Shown here piece after piece: positions 6,995 through 16,063 of a stretch of 35,915 nt of DNA (position 1 is the stretch's first letter; the number at the start of each line of letters is the position of its first letter). The notes beneath the pieces are model-generated. The model saw only the letters and a list, made by a program, of their open reading frames with translations, did no database searches and was not told the origin of the DNA. Made by a program: the position numbers and the translations under genes. This DNA is from Holophagales bacterium (lineage in GTDB: Bacteria > Acidobacteriota > Holophagae > Holophagales > Holophagaceae): contig JAITFL010000133.1 of NCBI GenBank assembly GCA_031281385.1, forward strand, positions 1-35,915, given 5' to 3'.

Positions 6995-9900
6995 TCATTG
7001 CACGTCGGCATCAAACCAACCAGCTTGAATATCATCATCAAGGCCGAGTGTCTTCCAGCCTCTAGCGGCAAAAGCGTCTATGCACTTGCTCTGCTCGTCC
7101 AGAAGCAAGGCCACCTTTGGAGCTTCCCAGGCCATTTCGGCCTCGCCGACAACCGTGCCGTCTTCGCCTACCAATTCGTAGCCAGCTATGGGCTTTGACG
7201 CTCCAATTTCAAAGCACTTGGCGGCAAACGCCTTTGCGCCTTCGTCAGACAGTTGCCTAAGTATTTCTGGCAGCCATCCGGAATCTGCGCCGGGTCGGGC
7301 TGCCTCGACGTCCGCCGGGGCTGTCCAATGAATCTTGCCGTACATCTCGGCATTTAGTCCGCTGGCAGAGACGGCGGTGAATCTTTTTAGAAACTGCATG
7401 ATGTTGAAGAAGTGCCAAAAGCCGTTCCACTCCGATTCATATTTGTCCGTGCGGTTTTGTTCCTCATCGTCCAGCACACAGCAGACAAGCGCGTCTTCGC
7501 CAGACCTTTTTATTTTCAAGTCCTCTTTGGCGACGCCGGCATATATGGCAATATGGGCGTGGGTCTCTCGCGGCTTCCAAACGCCAAAGATGGATTCGCC
7601 GAATTTGTGCGTTGGCGCGTCTAAGCCAAGCATATCGGTTATCTTGCAGACGTTCATATTCCAAGCGTCAAAGCCGCCCCTGTTTTCCATTTCGCCAGGC
7701 TGCAAAAGCGAAAGTGCATACGCCTTGGCATGGGCCGCGAATATCCGCTCTGCATCTGGATTTTCGAGATAATGCAACAACAGTTTCATCGGCGGCGTTT
7801 CAGCGGGCTTAAGGTTATCGGCACCGGCCGCCTGCACGCTGGGATTGTACATCGCAGGGCCATAGGGCATTTTGCTTGATTCAAGTGTATGGGTGGCGTA
7901 GTCGCCCTGGGGTTTGAGCATGCATTGCACGTCCTTCCATGTAAGCGACCACACCCTAAAGTTGCCGCTGCGCCTGATGGCCTCGCGCTTCAGCGTGTCG
8001 TCTGCGGCCTTGTCCTTGTGGAACATAAAACCATCGGTGTATATCGCTACGGGCTTTTGACCGCCCTTTGGCTTGGTGGGCCAAAGCACAAAATCGGCGC
8101 GGGTCTTTACATCCACGCCATTTGCTGCGTCCAGTGTCACTTGCGGCTCTATTTCCCAAATGGATTCGCCTATTGTGAGAAGCCAGCCCTCTTTGTTGCG
8201 GACTAGCACTTTGTTGACCTTGAGGTTTGGAAACTGGTTGCCCATCTGCTCTAAAGTCTCTATGAACAGGCGCTCGAGCTCGCTTTCAAACAGCTTGTTA
8301 ACCGGGACGGCCCCCAGTTTGGGGATCTCTGTCAGGTTGTCCTTTCCGCTCAATATCTGTTCTAGCAGGTGGATGGCAGCTTTTCTTGAAATCTGCCCAA
8401 TGTTGCGGCTCTGTCTGTACGCAAAGAGGCAGCGGTAGCAGCCGTCCTTTTGCGCGTCTTCCTTGCATCCGCATTTTTCTATCGCCGCCAGTGCCTTTTC
8501 AAATATCTCTGTCAGCGAATGTTTTTTTTGCGTCAACTGTTTTAGGTAGCCCGTGCCACCAGGGACAGAATCATAGATGACAAGGTATTGCTTGCGGTAG
8601 TCGGAGTCCAGCACTGGCACTTCGCTGATGGTGGCCCTAAGGTGGTCAACGTTGCCAAAGTACTCTTTCATGCCCAGCATAAAGGCCGCTACGAAAGATT
8701 CCAGCTTGACCTTGGTGGAATCCGCAGTGGTGGCCGGAATCAATATCCGCAACGCTTCCGTTGCAAACTCGCGGTATATGAAAAGGTATTCTTCGTATGC
8801 TTCGGCGGAGCCGCCTGCGGCGTTTTTGGCCTTGCAGGCGTAGCTGTGCTCTGGTACTCCCCTTTCGGGCTGTAGCTTGCCGCAGTGCTTGCATATCTTA
8901 AAGCCCTTGCGAAAATCCTCATGCCCCGCCACGGTAAGCTGTTCGCCGACACCGCTTTCGCCAAAATTGATTTCCCTAAGTGTAGCTTTTTTTACAAACT
9001 CATAGCCAAAGGCAAAGTCATCGTTGTCCATGCGGTGCGCCGTGAAAATGTCTTTGTCCTCGTCCACGTCCACCAGCATCTGCTTGCAATAGAACGTAGT
9101 TTGGCGGTCGTCGCTCTCGTCGCCGATAAGGCTTTCTGCATAGTCCACGTTGGAATACACCATTTGCACCTTTAGCATGGATCGCGCCTGGCCTTGGTCG
9201 GCCCATGCGGGGCTGCCACATTCGGGGCAGGCCGCTACGTCTTTTCCGGTTTCATCCAACTGCGCGTGTGGGCAGTTTGGACACAGCCGCCATTTGGCCG
9301 TTTGCGCCGAAATCAGATCCACCTGATTGATCCTAAGTTTTCTGCCCCCGGCATAAAAATTATTGGATGGCGCAAACTCGGCGATGGCCGCAGACGCAGA
9401 GCGGCTATACTCGTACACCATTGTTTCGGATTTCTTTTTTGGCGGTTCTGCCGCGCCATCGGTGGGTTCTTCCCTGCGTTTTAGCACGGCCTTTAGGATT
9501 ACGCCCGATTCGGGAAAGGCGTAGTTGGGCAGCAGCCCTTCGTCGGACAAAAAGCCCCATACATTTTTGTTGTTGATGCTTCTAACCACACCTTCCAATG
9601 CGGCCCTTTCTGCCTTTAGCTCCTTGATTTCCGCATCGTATGAAGAGTCTTTTGTCTTGCCCTCTAGGTCTTTGATCATATCTCTTAATTGCTTGACGCT
9701 TTTTGAAAGAGAGTCCCTTTGCTCTTTTAGCGATTCAAAGGCGTTCAAAATCTTGAGGTGCATTGGGTTTTCCAGTTTTTCTGGTTTTTCAGATGAGGCC
9801 GAGCCCTTTGCGTAACGCTCTAGGTCTGACTTTTCGCTGTCTTCTAGTTCGGGAAACATCTGAATGAAGGTTCGCAGAAGCCCCGAAACGTTGCCCTGCA

Positions 9901-12900
9901 CATAGGCCAGCAAGTTGAACGGGAACTTGGCCGAGTCCCTTGCCACTAGGTTGTTTAGGCACGGGCTGATGTCCTTTGGGATGGCAGATTCGGGCGCCCC
10001 CTTTTTGACCCAGCTATCCATGCAGTACGCAAAAAACTGGCGCTCCAAAACAGCCGAAGCCTGTAAAAAGATTTTGGGCGGCTCCACCTTGCCGGCCATC
10101 ATCTCCATTGGATCGGCGTAAAAGTAGAGGTCGTGCGGCTTGGCGTTTGCCACGGCCATGTTGAGGGCGTTGCCGTCCTTGCGCCCCGCTCGCCCCGTCC
10201 TTTGCAGATACTGGGCCTGTCCGGGCGGCACGCTGCACAAAATGACGGACGACAGGTCGCCAATGTCTATGCCCAGTTCCAGCGTGGGCGTGCAGGACAG
10301 CACGTTTGCGTCCCAGGGCATGCGGTCGTTGCCGCGCTTGAACACGCGCTCCAGCTCCTCGCGGTCGTCGCGCTCCAGCAGCCCCGTATGCTCTTTGGCC
10401 TCGACGCGAACCATGTCCCCGCCGCTGTACAGCTTGCCGAAATAGCCAAGCCCAGCGTCGCCCCGCATGTGCAGTTTTCCCATGCACTGCTTTCTGGGAC
10501 ACGGGGCGCCATCCCAAAGCGCGGCGTTTTCGATCCCCGCAAAGTGTTTTTGCCCACATTCGCCGCACACAAACTGCGCTACCTTGGCGCTGATGATTGC
10601 TTTGTCTCTTGACAGGGCCCATATTTTGTACTCTGCAGAAGAAGGCATCGAAACCACCAGCCCCTGTCTGATGCACTCTTCCAGCACTATTTTGGCTATG
10701 GTCTCACATTCGGATGGCTCGTTTTCAAAGCCGCCCATGCACCTGTTTATCCAGTTGCAGTATGCGTCATTCTTTTTTAGCGCATCGAAGGCCGCCAGCC
10801 TTTTCCTTGCCAGCTCCGTCGCCTGATATACGAACCTTGGCGTGTTGCGCCCCGTTTGAAGCCCCGGCAGCCATTTCTCATGTTTGTTTGCCAGCAAATA
10901 TGCGTTGCCCCCGCTCTTTGTGTACTCGTTGAACACTATGTGGCCAAAGGCCCCATTCGAGGCCATCAGGTTGAGAAAGCCAATCGCCATTTGGCCGAAC
11001 ACGCCTTCCGAAAATCGCCCCTTTGCGCCGCCTATATCGTTGATGGCGCGTTCCAGTGATCTTTTGATGACTGCGGCTACGTCGCCCTGCGGAAATGAAA
11101 GCACAGAGCAGCCCGATTTTTCTAAGGTGCGCCCTATGCGCCTGTACAGCCCGTACTCCAGCATGATTTCGTAGCCAAGCCGGTATTCTATGTGGTGCAT
11201 CAGTTGTTTTTCGTCCTGCCCGACGCCGAACTTGCCATTTTTCTTCATGTTTTCATAGGCCCGCATCCAAGCCAAGTTTGGCGCGGTGAAGCGGCTGACA
11301 AACTCTTCGCTGGAAAGTTTTTTGCGCCAGTGCGCCACAAAGCCATCCATGAACTCGCGCAGGCAAAGCCCGTTGCCCCCTTGCGGCACGAATTTTTGTA
11401 TCGCGCTCCGCAGGCCCGGCTTCCAAGAGCGGGCGTTGAAGAACCCTGCGCGGTGCGCCGCGTCCTGCACGTTGTCCGAAAATGCCAGCGTTTTTTTGTC
11501 GTCGTTGAACTTCGACGCTAATAGCTGCGATATGCTTGCGCTGATGGCCGTAGCGCTTCTGACGCCCATGATGGACAGCCCAGCCTGGCTGCCGCAGTGC
11601 GGGCATTTGAAGCCCCTGGCGTCTTTTTCTGCGGGCTCATACTTTGTCGGACAGATGACAGGAACCCGCTCGGAGCCGCAGGAGCAATTACGCTTTTCGC
11701 CGTTGCCTATGTCCAGCTGCAAACAGCTTGGGCAGATAAACGCCTGATCCGCGCCGGGCGGTATTTTTTTGTGGTCGTTTGGGTACAGCATCACCACTTG
11801 GTCGTTGTGTCTAAAATACTTGTTGTAAAAGGCTTCTAAATTGGTTATTTTCACGTTTCCGCGCTCGTTGGTAATTGACACCCAGCCCGTTTCGCCGCAG
11901 TCGCGGCAGTTCACCACTGGCAGATAGGTGGCCGCTTGCTGCTCGTTTAGATCCTTTGAAAGCGCATAGGTGATGTCTGCCGCCGAAACCTTGGCCAGCA
12001 AGCGGCGCAGCTCTTTGAGCCAAAGGTGAACCTGCACAAACAAAAATGGGCGCGGCACGTCCGCTCCGCCCGCCCTCGCGTGGGAAATCAATGCGTATAG
12101 CGCGTCCAAGGCTAAATTTGCCCCCGCAGCGCCGCGCAGCTCGGGATATACCCCGCCCAAACTTTCGCATACAGTTTCGTTTTGCACATAGTTGCCGGCG
12201 GAGTGGGCCAGCAAGTCTTGCGTAAACGCATGCCTCATTAAATGAGAGCCCAGCGCCAGCCGCGCTTCAATGCCCATAATATCTGTATATGCAAAGCCGT
12301 CGTTAAGCCAGGCCCTAGCCGCCGCCGCCAAAAACTTTGTCTGGTCGCCCGATTCAACGGCATCGTTCAAGGCTCTCATTGCCTCTTCGCTGGGCACGGT
12401 GAAGTCCGTTGGCGCACTGCCCTCGAAAAATTCCGGAGCCGTAAGCCTGTCCTCGGTGACAACGGCGTTGGGCTCGAAAGGCTCGCCGAACACGCTTTCG
12501 GCGTATTTCAGTATGCCCTCTGCGCTGTCCTTGCTGCCCATCGTGGCCGATGTGCCAATGCAGCATAGATAGTCAGAGGGCGCGTACAGCCTTGATTTGA
12601 GGCGGCGCAGCAGACAGGCGAGGTCTGTCCCCTGCGCCCCGTCAAAAGTGTGCATCTCGTCAACGGCCACGTATTTTAGCGTACCCGGGCGGTTGTCGTT
12701 CCACAGTGCCGCGTCCTTTGGGCGCACCAGCAGATAGTCCAGCATCTTGTAGTTGGTCAAAAGTATGTCCGGCGGCGACGTCAGCATGGTCTCGTGGTCG
12801 GTTATGATGCTGTGGGGCCCCATCGCCCTGCTGGGGTGGCTTTCGTGGCCGCCCACGTACATGCCCGCCGTCACATTGCCGCGCAGTTTTGGGCTATCGT

Positions 12901-13345
12901 AAATAAGCTGCGCTATGCGCTTGGCCTGGTCGGTCGCAAGCGCGTTCATAGGATAGATGATCAGCGCCTTGATGCCATTTTCGCCGCGGTGGTTGTAGCA
13001 GTATTCCAAAATCGGGTACAAAAAGCACTCTGTCTTGCCCGAGCCAGTGCCCGTCGCGATCAGCGTGGAGCGCCCGTCCTCGCCCGTCAGCCGCTCGAAC
13101 GCCCTTTGCTGGTGGACGTACGGCTTGTGCGCCGGGTGGATGGACTTAAAAAAATCCCCCGGCATATCCTGGGCAACGCGAAAAGGAAGGCGCACCGCGA
13201 CAAAGGGCTGGTGGAAAACAGCGTCCTTGGCGGCAAGCAGGTTGGGCAGGGAATCCTTGAAGACCGGCGTGGCCATAGGAAACGTGGCCCTGATGTAGTC
13301 CGACAGGCCCACTTGCAGTTGCTTTGCTAGTATGGTTGGAAGCAT
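6995..13345 (-). CDS. Giant SF2 helicase with zinc ribbons, DUF1998 and Vsr/PD-(D/E)XK-like nuclease region (DISARM-/MrfA-like)
   Basis: A 2116-residue protein. SF2 motifs: Walker A TGTGSGKT (98-105), DEMH (229-232), GTSAT (264-268) and motif VI QRTGRAGR (1048-1055). Cysteine clusters at 480-592 and 927-954 look like zinc ribbons. A coiled coil lies near 1203-1252 and another CxxC pair at 1355-1376. A DUF1998-type region (about 1485-1670) contains CKHCGK, YDSVPGGTGYLKQL and the CGCK...CYRC cysteines. Residues 1688-1806 resemble a Vsr/DUF559-type nuclease, with ADFVLW (1750-1755) and VAIYTDGFMFH (1766-1776). Helicase plus DUF1998 on one chain recalls MrfA (YprA) or a fusion of DISARM DrmA and DrmB. 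The probable role is ATP-driven DNA translocation in defence or repair. AAGGG, inside the preceding pseudogene, serves as the ribosome site 8 bases before the ATG. Confidence 0.85.
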   Translation of the reverse strand: MLPTILAKQLQVGLSDYIRATFPMATPVFKDSLPNLLAAKDAVFHQPFVAVRLPFRVAQDMPGDFFKSIHPAHKPYVHQQRAFERLTGEDGRSTLIATGTGSGKTECFLYPILEYCYNHRGENGIKALIIYPMNALATDQAKRIAQLIYDSPKLRGNVTAGMYVGGHESHPSRAMGPHSIITDHETMLTSPPDILLTNYKMLDYLLVRPKDAALWNDNRPGTLKYVAVDEMHTFDGAQGTDLACLLRRLKSRLYAPSDYLCCIGTSATMGSKDSAEGILKYAESVFGEPFEPNAVVTEDRLTAPEFFEGSAPTDFTVPSEEAMRALNDAVESGDQTKFLAAAARAWLNDGFAYTDIMGIEARLALGSHLMRHAFTQDLLAHSAGNYVQNETVCESLGGVYPELRGAAGANLALDALYALISHARAGGADVPRPFLFVQVHLWLKELRRLLAKVSAADITYALSKDLNEQQAATYLPVVNCRDCGETGWVSITNERGNVKITNLEAFYNKYFRHNDQVVMLYPNDHKKIPPGADQAFICPSCLQLDIGNGEKRNCSCGSERVPVICPTKYEPAEKDARGFKCPHCGSQAGLSIMGVRSATAISASISQLLASKFNDDKKTLAFSDNVQDAAHRAGFFNARSWKPGLRSAIQKFVPQGGNGLCLREFMDGFVAHWRKKLSSEEFVSRFTAPNLAWMRAYENMKKNGKFGVGQDEKQLMHHIEYRLGYEIMLEYGLYRRIGRTLEKSGCSVLSFPQGDVAAVIKRSLERAINDIGGAKGRFSEGVFGQMAIGFLNLMASNGAFGHIVFNEYTKSGGNAYLLANKHEKWLPGLQTGRNTPRFVYQATELARKRLAAFDALKKNDAYCNWINRCMGGFENEPSECETIAKIVLEECIRQGLVVSMPSSAEYKIWALSRDKAIISAKVAQFVCGECGQKHFAGIENAALWDGAPCPRKQCMGKLHMRGDAGLGYFGKLYSGGDMVRVEAKEHTGLLERDDREELERVFKRGNDRMPWDANVLSCTPTLELGIDIGDLSSVILCSVPPGQAQYLQRTGRAGRKDGNALNMAVANAKPHDLYFYADPMEMMAGKVEPPKIFLQASAVLERQFFAYCMDSWVKKGAPESAIPKDISPCLNNLVARDSAKFPFNLLAYVQGNVSGLLRTFIQMFPELEDSEKSDLERYAKGSASSEKPEKLENPMHLKILNAFESLKEQRDSLSKSVKQLRDMIKDLEGKTKDSSYDAEIKELKAERAALEGVVRSINNKNVWGFLSDEGLLPNYAFPESGVILKAVLKRREEPTDGAAEPPKKKSETMVYEYSRSASAAIAEFAPSNNFYAGGRKLRINQVDLISAQTAKWRLCPNCPHAQLDETGKDVAACPECGSPAWADQGQARSMLKVQMVYSNVDYAESLIGDESDDRQTTFYCKQMLVDVDEDKDIFTAHRMDNDDFAFGYEFVKKATLREINFGESGVGEQLTVAGHEDFRKGFKICKHCGKLQPERGVPEHSYACKAKNAAGGSAEAYEEYLFIYREFATEALRILIPATTADSTKVKLESFVAAFMLGMKEYFGNVDHLRATISEVPVLDSDYRKQYLVIYDSVPGGTGYLKQLTQKKHSLTEIFEKALAAIEKCGCKEDAQKDGCYRCLFAYRQSRNIGQISRKAAIHLLEQILSGKDNLTEIPKLGAVPVNKLFESELERLFIETLEQMGNQFPNLKVNKVLVRNKEGWLLTIGESIWEIEPQVTLDAANGVDVKTRADFVLWPTKPKGGQKPVAIYTDGFMFHKDKAADDTLKREAIRRSGNFRVWSLTWKDVQCMLKPQGDYATHTLESSKMPYGPAMYNPSVQAAGADNLKPAETPPMKLLLHYLENPDAERIFAAHAKAYALSLLQPGEMENRGGFDAWNMNVCKITDMLGLDAPTHKFGESIFGVWKPRETHAHIAIYAGVAKEDLKIKRSGEDALVCCVLDDEEQNRTDKYESEWNGFWHFFNIMQFLKRFTAVSASGLNAEMYGKIHWTAPADVEAARPGADSGWLPEILRQLSDEGAKAFAAKCFEIGASKPIAGYELVGEDGTVVGEAEMAWEAPKVALLLDEQSKCIDAFAARGWKTLGLDDDIQAGWFDADVQ

Positions 13346-13349
13346 CGCG

Positions 13350-13614
13350 TTAACCCTTGACCACCCATTGGCCGCCTTTTGGCGAGTTCTCTCTCTTGAT
13401 CAGTTCCGATCCTTTCAGCGATTTTATATGGGCCTGCACATTGCGGGGGGCTATTCCCATTGCTTCCGTCAGTTGCGTTGCCGATGCCTTGGGTCTGCTG
13501 GCCCTTCACGGTGCCGTCGTCCTTTATGCCAAAGTACAGCCCGCCTGTGGTTTTCTTGAACTCCAGGCTTTCGGATTCCTTTCCAAATGAGCCTCTTGCA
13601 ACCCCACCAACCAT
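13350..13614 (-). pseudogene. Decayed AlbA_2/Schlafen-type ATP-binding regulator with C-terminal HTH
   Basis: From the ATG at 13614 the frame gives ESESLEFKKTT and then directly GGLYFGIKDDGTVKGQQ. These are the start and end of an AlbA_2 domain with its middle helix missing. After this the +1 frame gives KASATQLTEAMGIAPRNVQ, a helix-turn-helix segment like the C-terminal end of AlbA_2/HATPase_c_4 (RecG-like) regulators. That frame runs to a stop at 13350-13352, five bases before the helicase ATG. The gene has therefore suffered two internal deletions, the second large (most of several hundred codons), and a frameshift at the second junction. The family is often found at the head of defence or restriction operons. 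The remnant still supplies the ribosome site of the helicase gene. Confidence 0.8.
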
Positions 13615-13653
13615 AGCCAATTATAGTAGTTGCAAGGTGTAAGTTGCAAGAGG
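13592..13653 (-). promoter_or_regulatory. Promoter of the helicase operon with three GTTGCAAG boxes
   Basis: On the minus strand, TTGCAA (13644-13649), an 18-base spacer and a perfect TATAAT (13620-13625) form a sigma70-like promoter. Transcription would begin close to the ATG of the AlbA_2 remnant. The octamer GTTGCAAG occurs at 13643-13650 and 13629-13636, with its complement CTTGCAAC at 13595-13602. The outer pair extends to an 11-bp perfect inverted repeat (13592-13602 with 13643-13653). Boxes that overlap the -35 element and straddle the start point are typical of repressor operators. The natural repressor could have been the decayed HTH protein; this is an inference. Confidence 0.5.
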
Positions 13654-13689
13654 GTCAGCGGCCTCTTGTACCTGATATAATGTAACCTC

Positions 13690-14799
13690 TCACTCCATCT
13701 CAACCCTAGACCCATCGGCCAAGGCCCTGTAGGCTTTGCCATTCTCAAAGTAGGCACCTTCGCGCTTGCCATGCTGCATCCCGGCGTCTATGGCGATCAC
13801 CTTGCCGCCGTGCAGGGCGGCCACTGCGTCCACCGTGGTGTGCCCCACCACGATTCTTTTCGCGCCGAAATGTGCCAATATTTTTTCTAGGTCGGGCTGT
13901 GTGATGGAATCCCGCTGGTCGCCAAGCACCATGCCCCGATACCATATTGGGCCCGACGAGCCGTGCAGAAAAGCATTTAGCCCATCCCTCTCGGCCCTTG
14001 GCAGCATGCGCATCTCCCTGTTGGCCGATTGAATGTTGAGGCCCCTCGAAATGAATTCTGGCGAAACGCCGCCATGCACAAATAGCAGGTCGCCAATTTT
14101 CAATAGTGCGGGCAGGGATCGAAGCCATCGCCCCAATTCGGACTGCGGCCCCCATAGCTGGGCGAAGTTTGGCATTCCGTCGGCTTGTTTCAGGTACGAT
14201 GGGTTGACGTAGCGGAGGTCGCCCGTCATCATCATGGCTTCGTGGTTTCCGATTGTCATGTGGACGCCGCCCCCAGCCGCCTTTGCTCCCCTTTCGAGGC
14301 AGCGGAGCAGCCAGTAGGCCTCTGTCACCATGTCGCCCCTGTCGGCTATGTCGCCGTTGACGACCAAGTGGCCGTCGCCGAAAGTCCAGCGGCCTTCGCC
14401 ATTCATTACCTTGTGTGCGACTAGCAGGTCGCGCATCGCGTCCAGCCTGCCGTGGGCGTCGCTGATGGCGAATATTTTTTTGGCTTTGGGCAGTTCGGCC
14501 GTAGCACGGGCGTAGGGCCTGCCGTCCAAGAGAACCTTGGCGGCTGGGCCCAGCGCTGGAATGGGCAGGGTGAATGGCGCGTCGAATTTTTCAACAACGT
14601 GCTTCCCGCCCTTTATCCAATGCACGCTTGCGCTTTCGCCGTCCCAAAGGACGTACGGGCCGTCCTCGGCCTTGCCCTGCGCCTGTCGCTCGCCATGAAT
14701 TGAAGCGGGCGCCAAGGTTTGAACTTGGCCCTGTCCCCGCCAGACGCAAAGGGCAGGGGAGGCGGTAAAAAGAATGAGGCTTGCTATCAGTTTGTGCAT
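13690..14799 (-). CDS. Secreted calcineurin-like metallophosphoesterase
   Basis: 369 residues from the ATG at 14797-14799, chosen because it begins a standard signal peptide (MHKLIASLILFTASPALC); an upstream in-frame start would add 11 residues in front of it. The phosphoesterase metal-binding motifs are all present: DAHGR (114-118), NGDIADRGD (148-156), GNHE (184-187), VHGG (241-244) and VGHT (318-321). They match the PPP-like/ApaH-like Ser/Thr phosphatase group and predict a dinuclear-metal phosphatase in the periplasm or outside the cell. The substrate is unknown. Residues 19-105 carry no recognised domain. It lies upstream of, and in the same direction as, the helicase operon, 36 bases before the promoter boxes, but is probably a separate unit. 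Confidence 0.85.
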   Translation of the reverse strand: MHKLIASLILFTASPALCVWRGQGQVQTLAPASIHGERQAQGKAEDGPYVLWDGESASVHWIKGGKHVVEKFDAPFTLPIPALGPAAKVLLDGRPYARATAELPKAKKIFAISDAHGRLDAMRDLLVAHKVMNGEGRWTFGDGHLVVNGDIADRGDMVTEAYWLLRCLERGAKAAGGGVHMTIGNHEAMMMTGDLRYVNPSYLKQADGMPNFAQLWGPQSELGRWLRSLPALLKIGDLLFVHGGVSPEFISRGLNIQSANREMRMLPRAERDGLNAFLHGSSGPIWYRGMVLGDQRDSITQPDLEKILAHFGAKRIVVGHTTVDAVAALHGGKVIAIDAGMQHGKREGAYFENGKAYRALADGSRVEME

Positions 14800-14903
14800 G
14801 GGGCTGCCTAGGGTAAGGGTTGGAGTAAGCAAGGAGGCGGCTGTGCCGCAATGATGATTATAGCGTATTGAGCATCCACCCGCCCATCGGAGCCGTACTC
14901 AAT

Positions 14904-15067
14904 TGAGCCACTTGCAAAACGTCAGTTTTGCAAGTCACCGGAGGTGTAGGCTGCGCCCGACCGGAGCAGGCTCTGGCGTGAAAGCACTATAAACAGGCAA
15001 GTTATATAATCCAGCCAGAGACGGCGGAAGGTCGGGAGCAGACGTACCGCCGAGTTTTGCAAGAAGG
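14904..15067 (-). repeat. Dispersed repeat B, copy 3 (inverted)
   Basis: The reverse complement matches the copy at 1405-1569 throughout, with the core in normal orientation relative to its flanks. The TTGCAAAAC/GTTTTGCAA hairpin comes first on the plus strand (about 14910-14935). Confidence 0.85.
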
Positions 15068-15118
15068 TCAATTGACAATGGAGCCACTTGCAAAAGTCTT
15101 TTCGCGCTCATCGAAGTC

Positions 15119-15230
15119 GTGTCCATGTATCTGCCCATACATAGGGCAGTGGGCGAGGCGAGTACCCTGGGTCTGGGGAAGACGCCCCAGTGCAATGAGC
15201 GTTTGGGCGGTTTAAAAAGGGGCAGCGCGA
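15119..15230 (+). repeat. Dispersed repeat D, copy
   Basis: Starts TGTCCATGTATCTGCCCATA and continues through TAGGGCAGTGGGCGAGGCGA, GTCTGGGGAAGACGCCC, TGCAATGAGCGTTT and GGGCGGTTTAAAAAGGGGCA. Compared with inverted copies at 19265-19420 and 21262-21412, it lacks the palindromic TTTGAGGCTGCA...TGCAGCCTCAAA segment. The rest of 14833-15400 is repeat B copy 3 and smaller repeat pieces; I see no gene there. Confidence 0.7.
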
Positions 15231-15400
15231 TAACGATGCTGAACAAGCTAAAAACGCACATGGCAGCACTGGCGACCAATGTGCCGAAAAGACCAACGGA
15301 GGGTGTTTCGCGTATCCGAAGCGCAGCGCAGGATACCGACAATTTCCAGCATTGTCCATTGTTGACTATCAATATATAATACATTCACTGGAGTGCATAC

Positions 15401-15646
15401 ATGGACACTAAGAGCAGGGAGCAAGAAGAAAAAGATAACTTTGAGATACTGATGAAGGCCGCCGGCAACGACCCTGCCGCACTGGCCGCCGCCCTCCGCG
15501 CCATGATGGCCCATAAGGACGACCAAGAAGAAGACGGCTCATCGCCCAATAAAAAGGCATTGACCCCCCAAGAAAAAAAAGAACAGGAAATGTTGGAAGC
15601 CGCCAGAGACATTCTCAAAAAGGACGGCAGGAAGAGAGCATGGTGA
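15401..15646 (+). CDS. Small charged hypothetical protein
   Basis: An 81-residue frame. Residues 8-38 are helical and Ala-rich (DPAALAAALRAMMAHKD) and the rest is strongly charged (KKALTPQEKKEQEMLEAARD). There is no signal peptide, membrane segment or known motif. CTGGAG lies 8 bases before the ATG. It is the only frame of credible composition in this stretch and is not made of repeat sequence. Both neighbours are repeat clusters, so there is no operon context. Function unknown; a real gene is likely but not certain. Confidence 0.5.
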   Translation: MDTKSREQEEKDNFEILMKAAGNDPAALAAALRAMMAHKDDQEEDGSSPNKKALTPQEKKEQEMLEAARDILKKDGRKRAW

Positions 15647-15659
15647 TGACCCGCCATGA

Positions 15660-16020
15660 GTTAGGTTGTAGGGTAAGCAAAGATGCGGACTGACGCCCGC
15701 GTTGAATGTTTAATGGCGGATTGAGCATCCAGCGCTGAACGGAGTATTGTTCTCGTCCGCATCGCCTACCTCGAAGCTACCCCCATGCATCCGCCCCTCC
15801 ATCGAAGTCATCCCCAAAGCAGTTGACAATTGTGGATACGGCCTACGGCCGCGCCTATTTTTCTTATAGCGTTTCCCCTATTGATTGGCACCGACTCTCA
15901 TAGATTACGGCTGCGCTTTCCGTTCCGCTTTTAATGCAGCCTATGCACTCCGTGCCATTCCCTACGGGAAGGGCTATAATTTGGGAGCGCCTATTGTGTG
16001 GCGGATTTCAAAAATCGGAT
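15660..16020. repeat. Intergenic mosaic of repeats F, E and G
   Basis: 15660-15740 holds TAGGGTAAGCAAAGATGCGG and GCGGATTGAGCATCCAGCGC. About 15838-16000 is repeat G (CGTTTCCCCTATTGATTGGC, then ATTACGGCTGCGCTTTCCGT). Repeat G recurs inverted at about 28975-29075 and 30025-30105. No coding signal on either strand. Confidence 0.6.
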
Positions 16021-16063
16021 AGGGGAGAACAAGTGCATCAATTGACAATGAACGGCAACGGGC

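Noticed and set aside
13327..13620. 97-codon intact small protein upstream of the giant helicase
   Set aside because: The frame joins an AlbA_2 start to out-of-frame HTH sequence; the conserved HTH reading is in another frame, so it is a pseudogene rather than a small gene.
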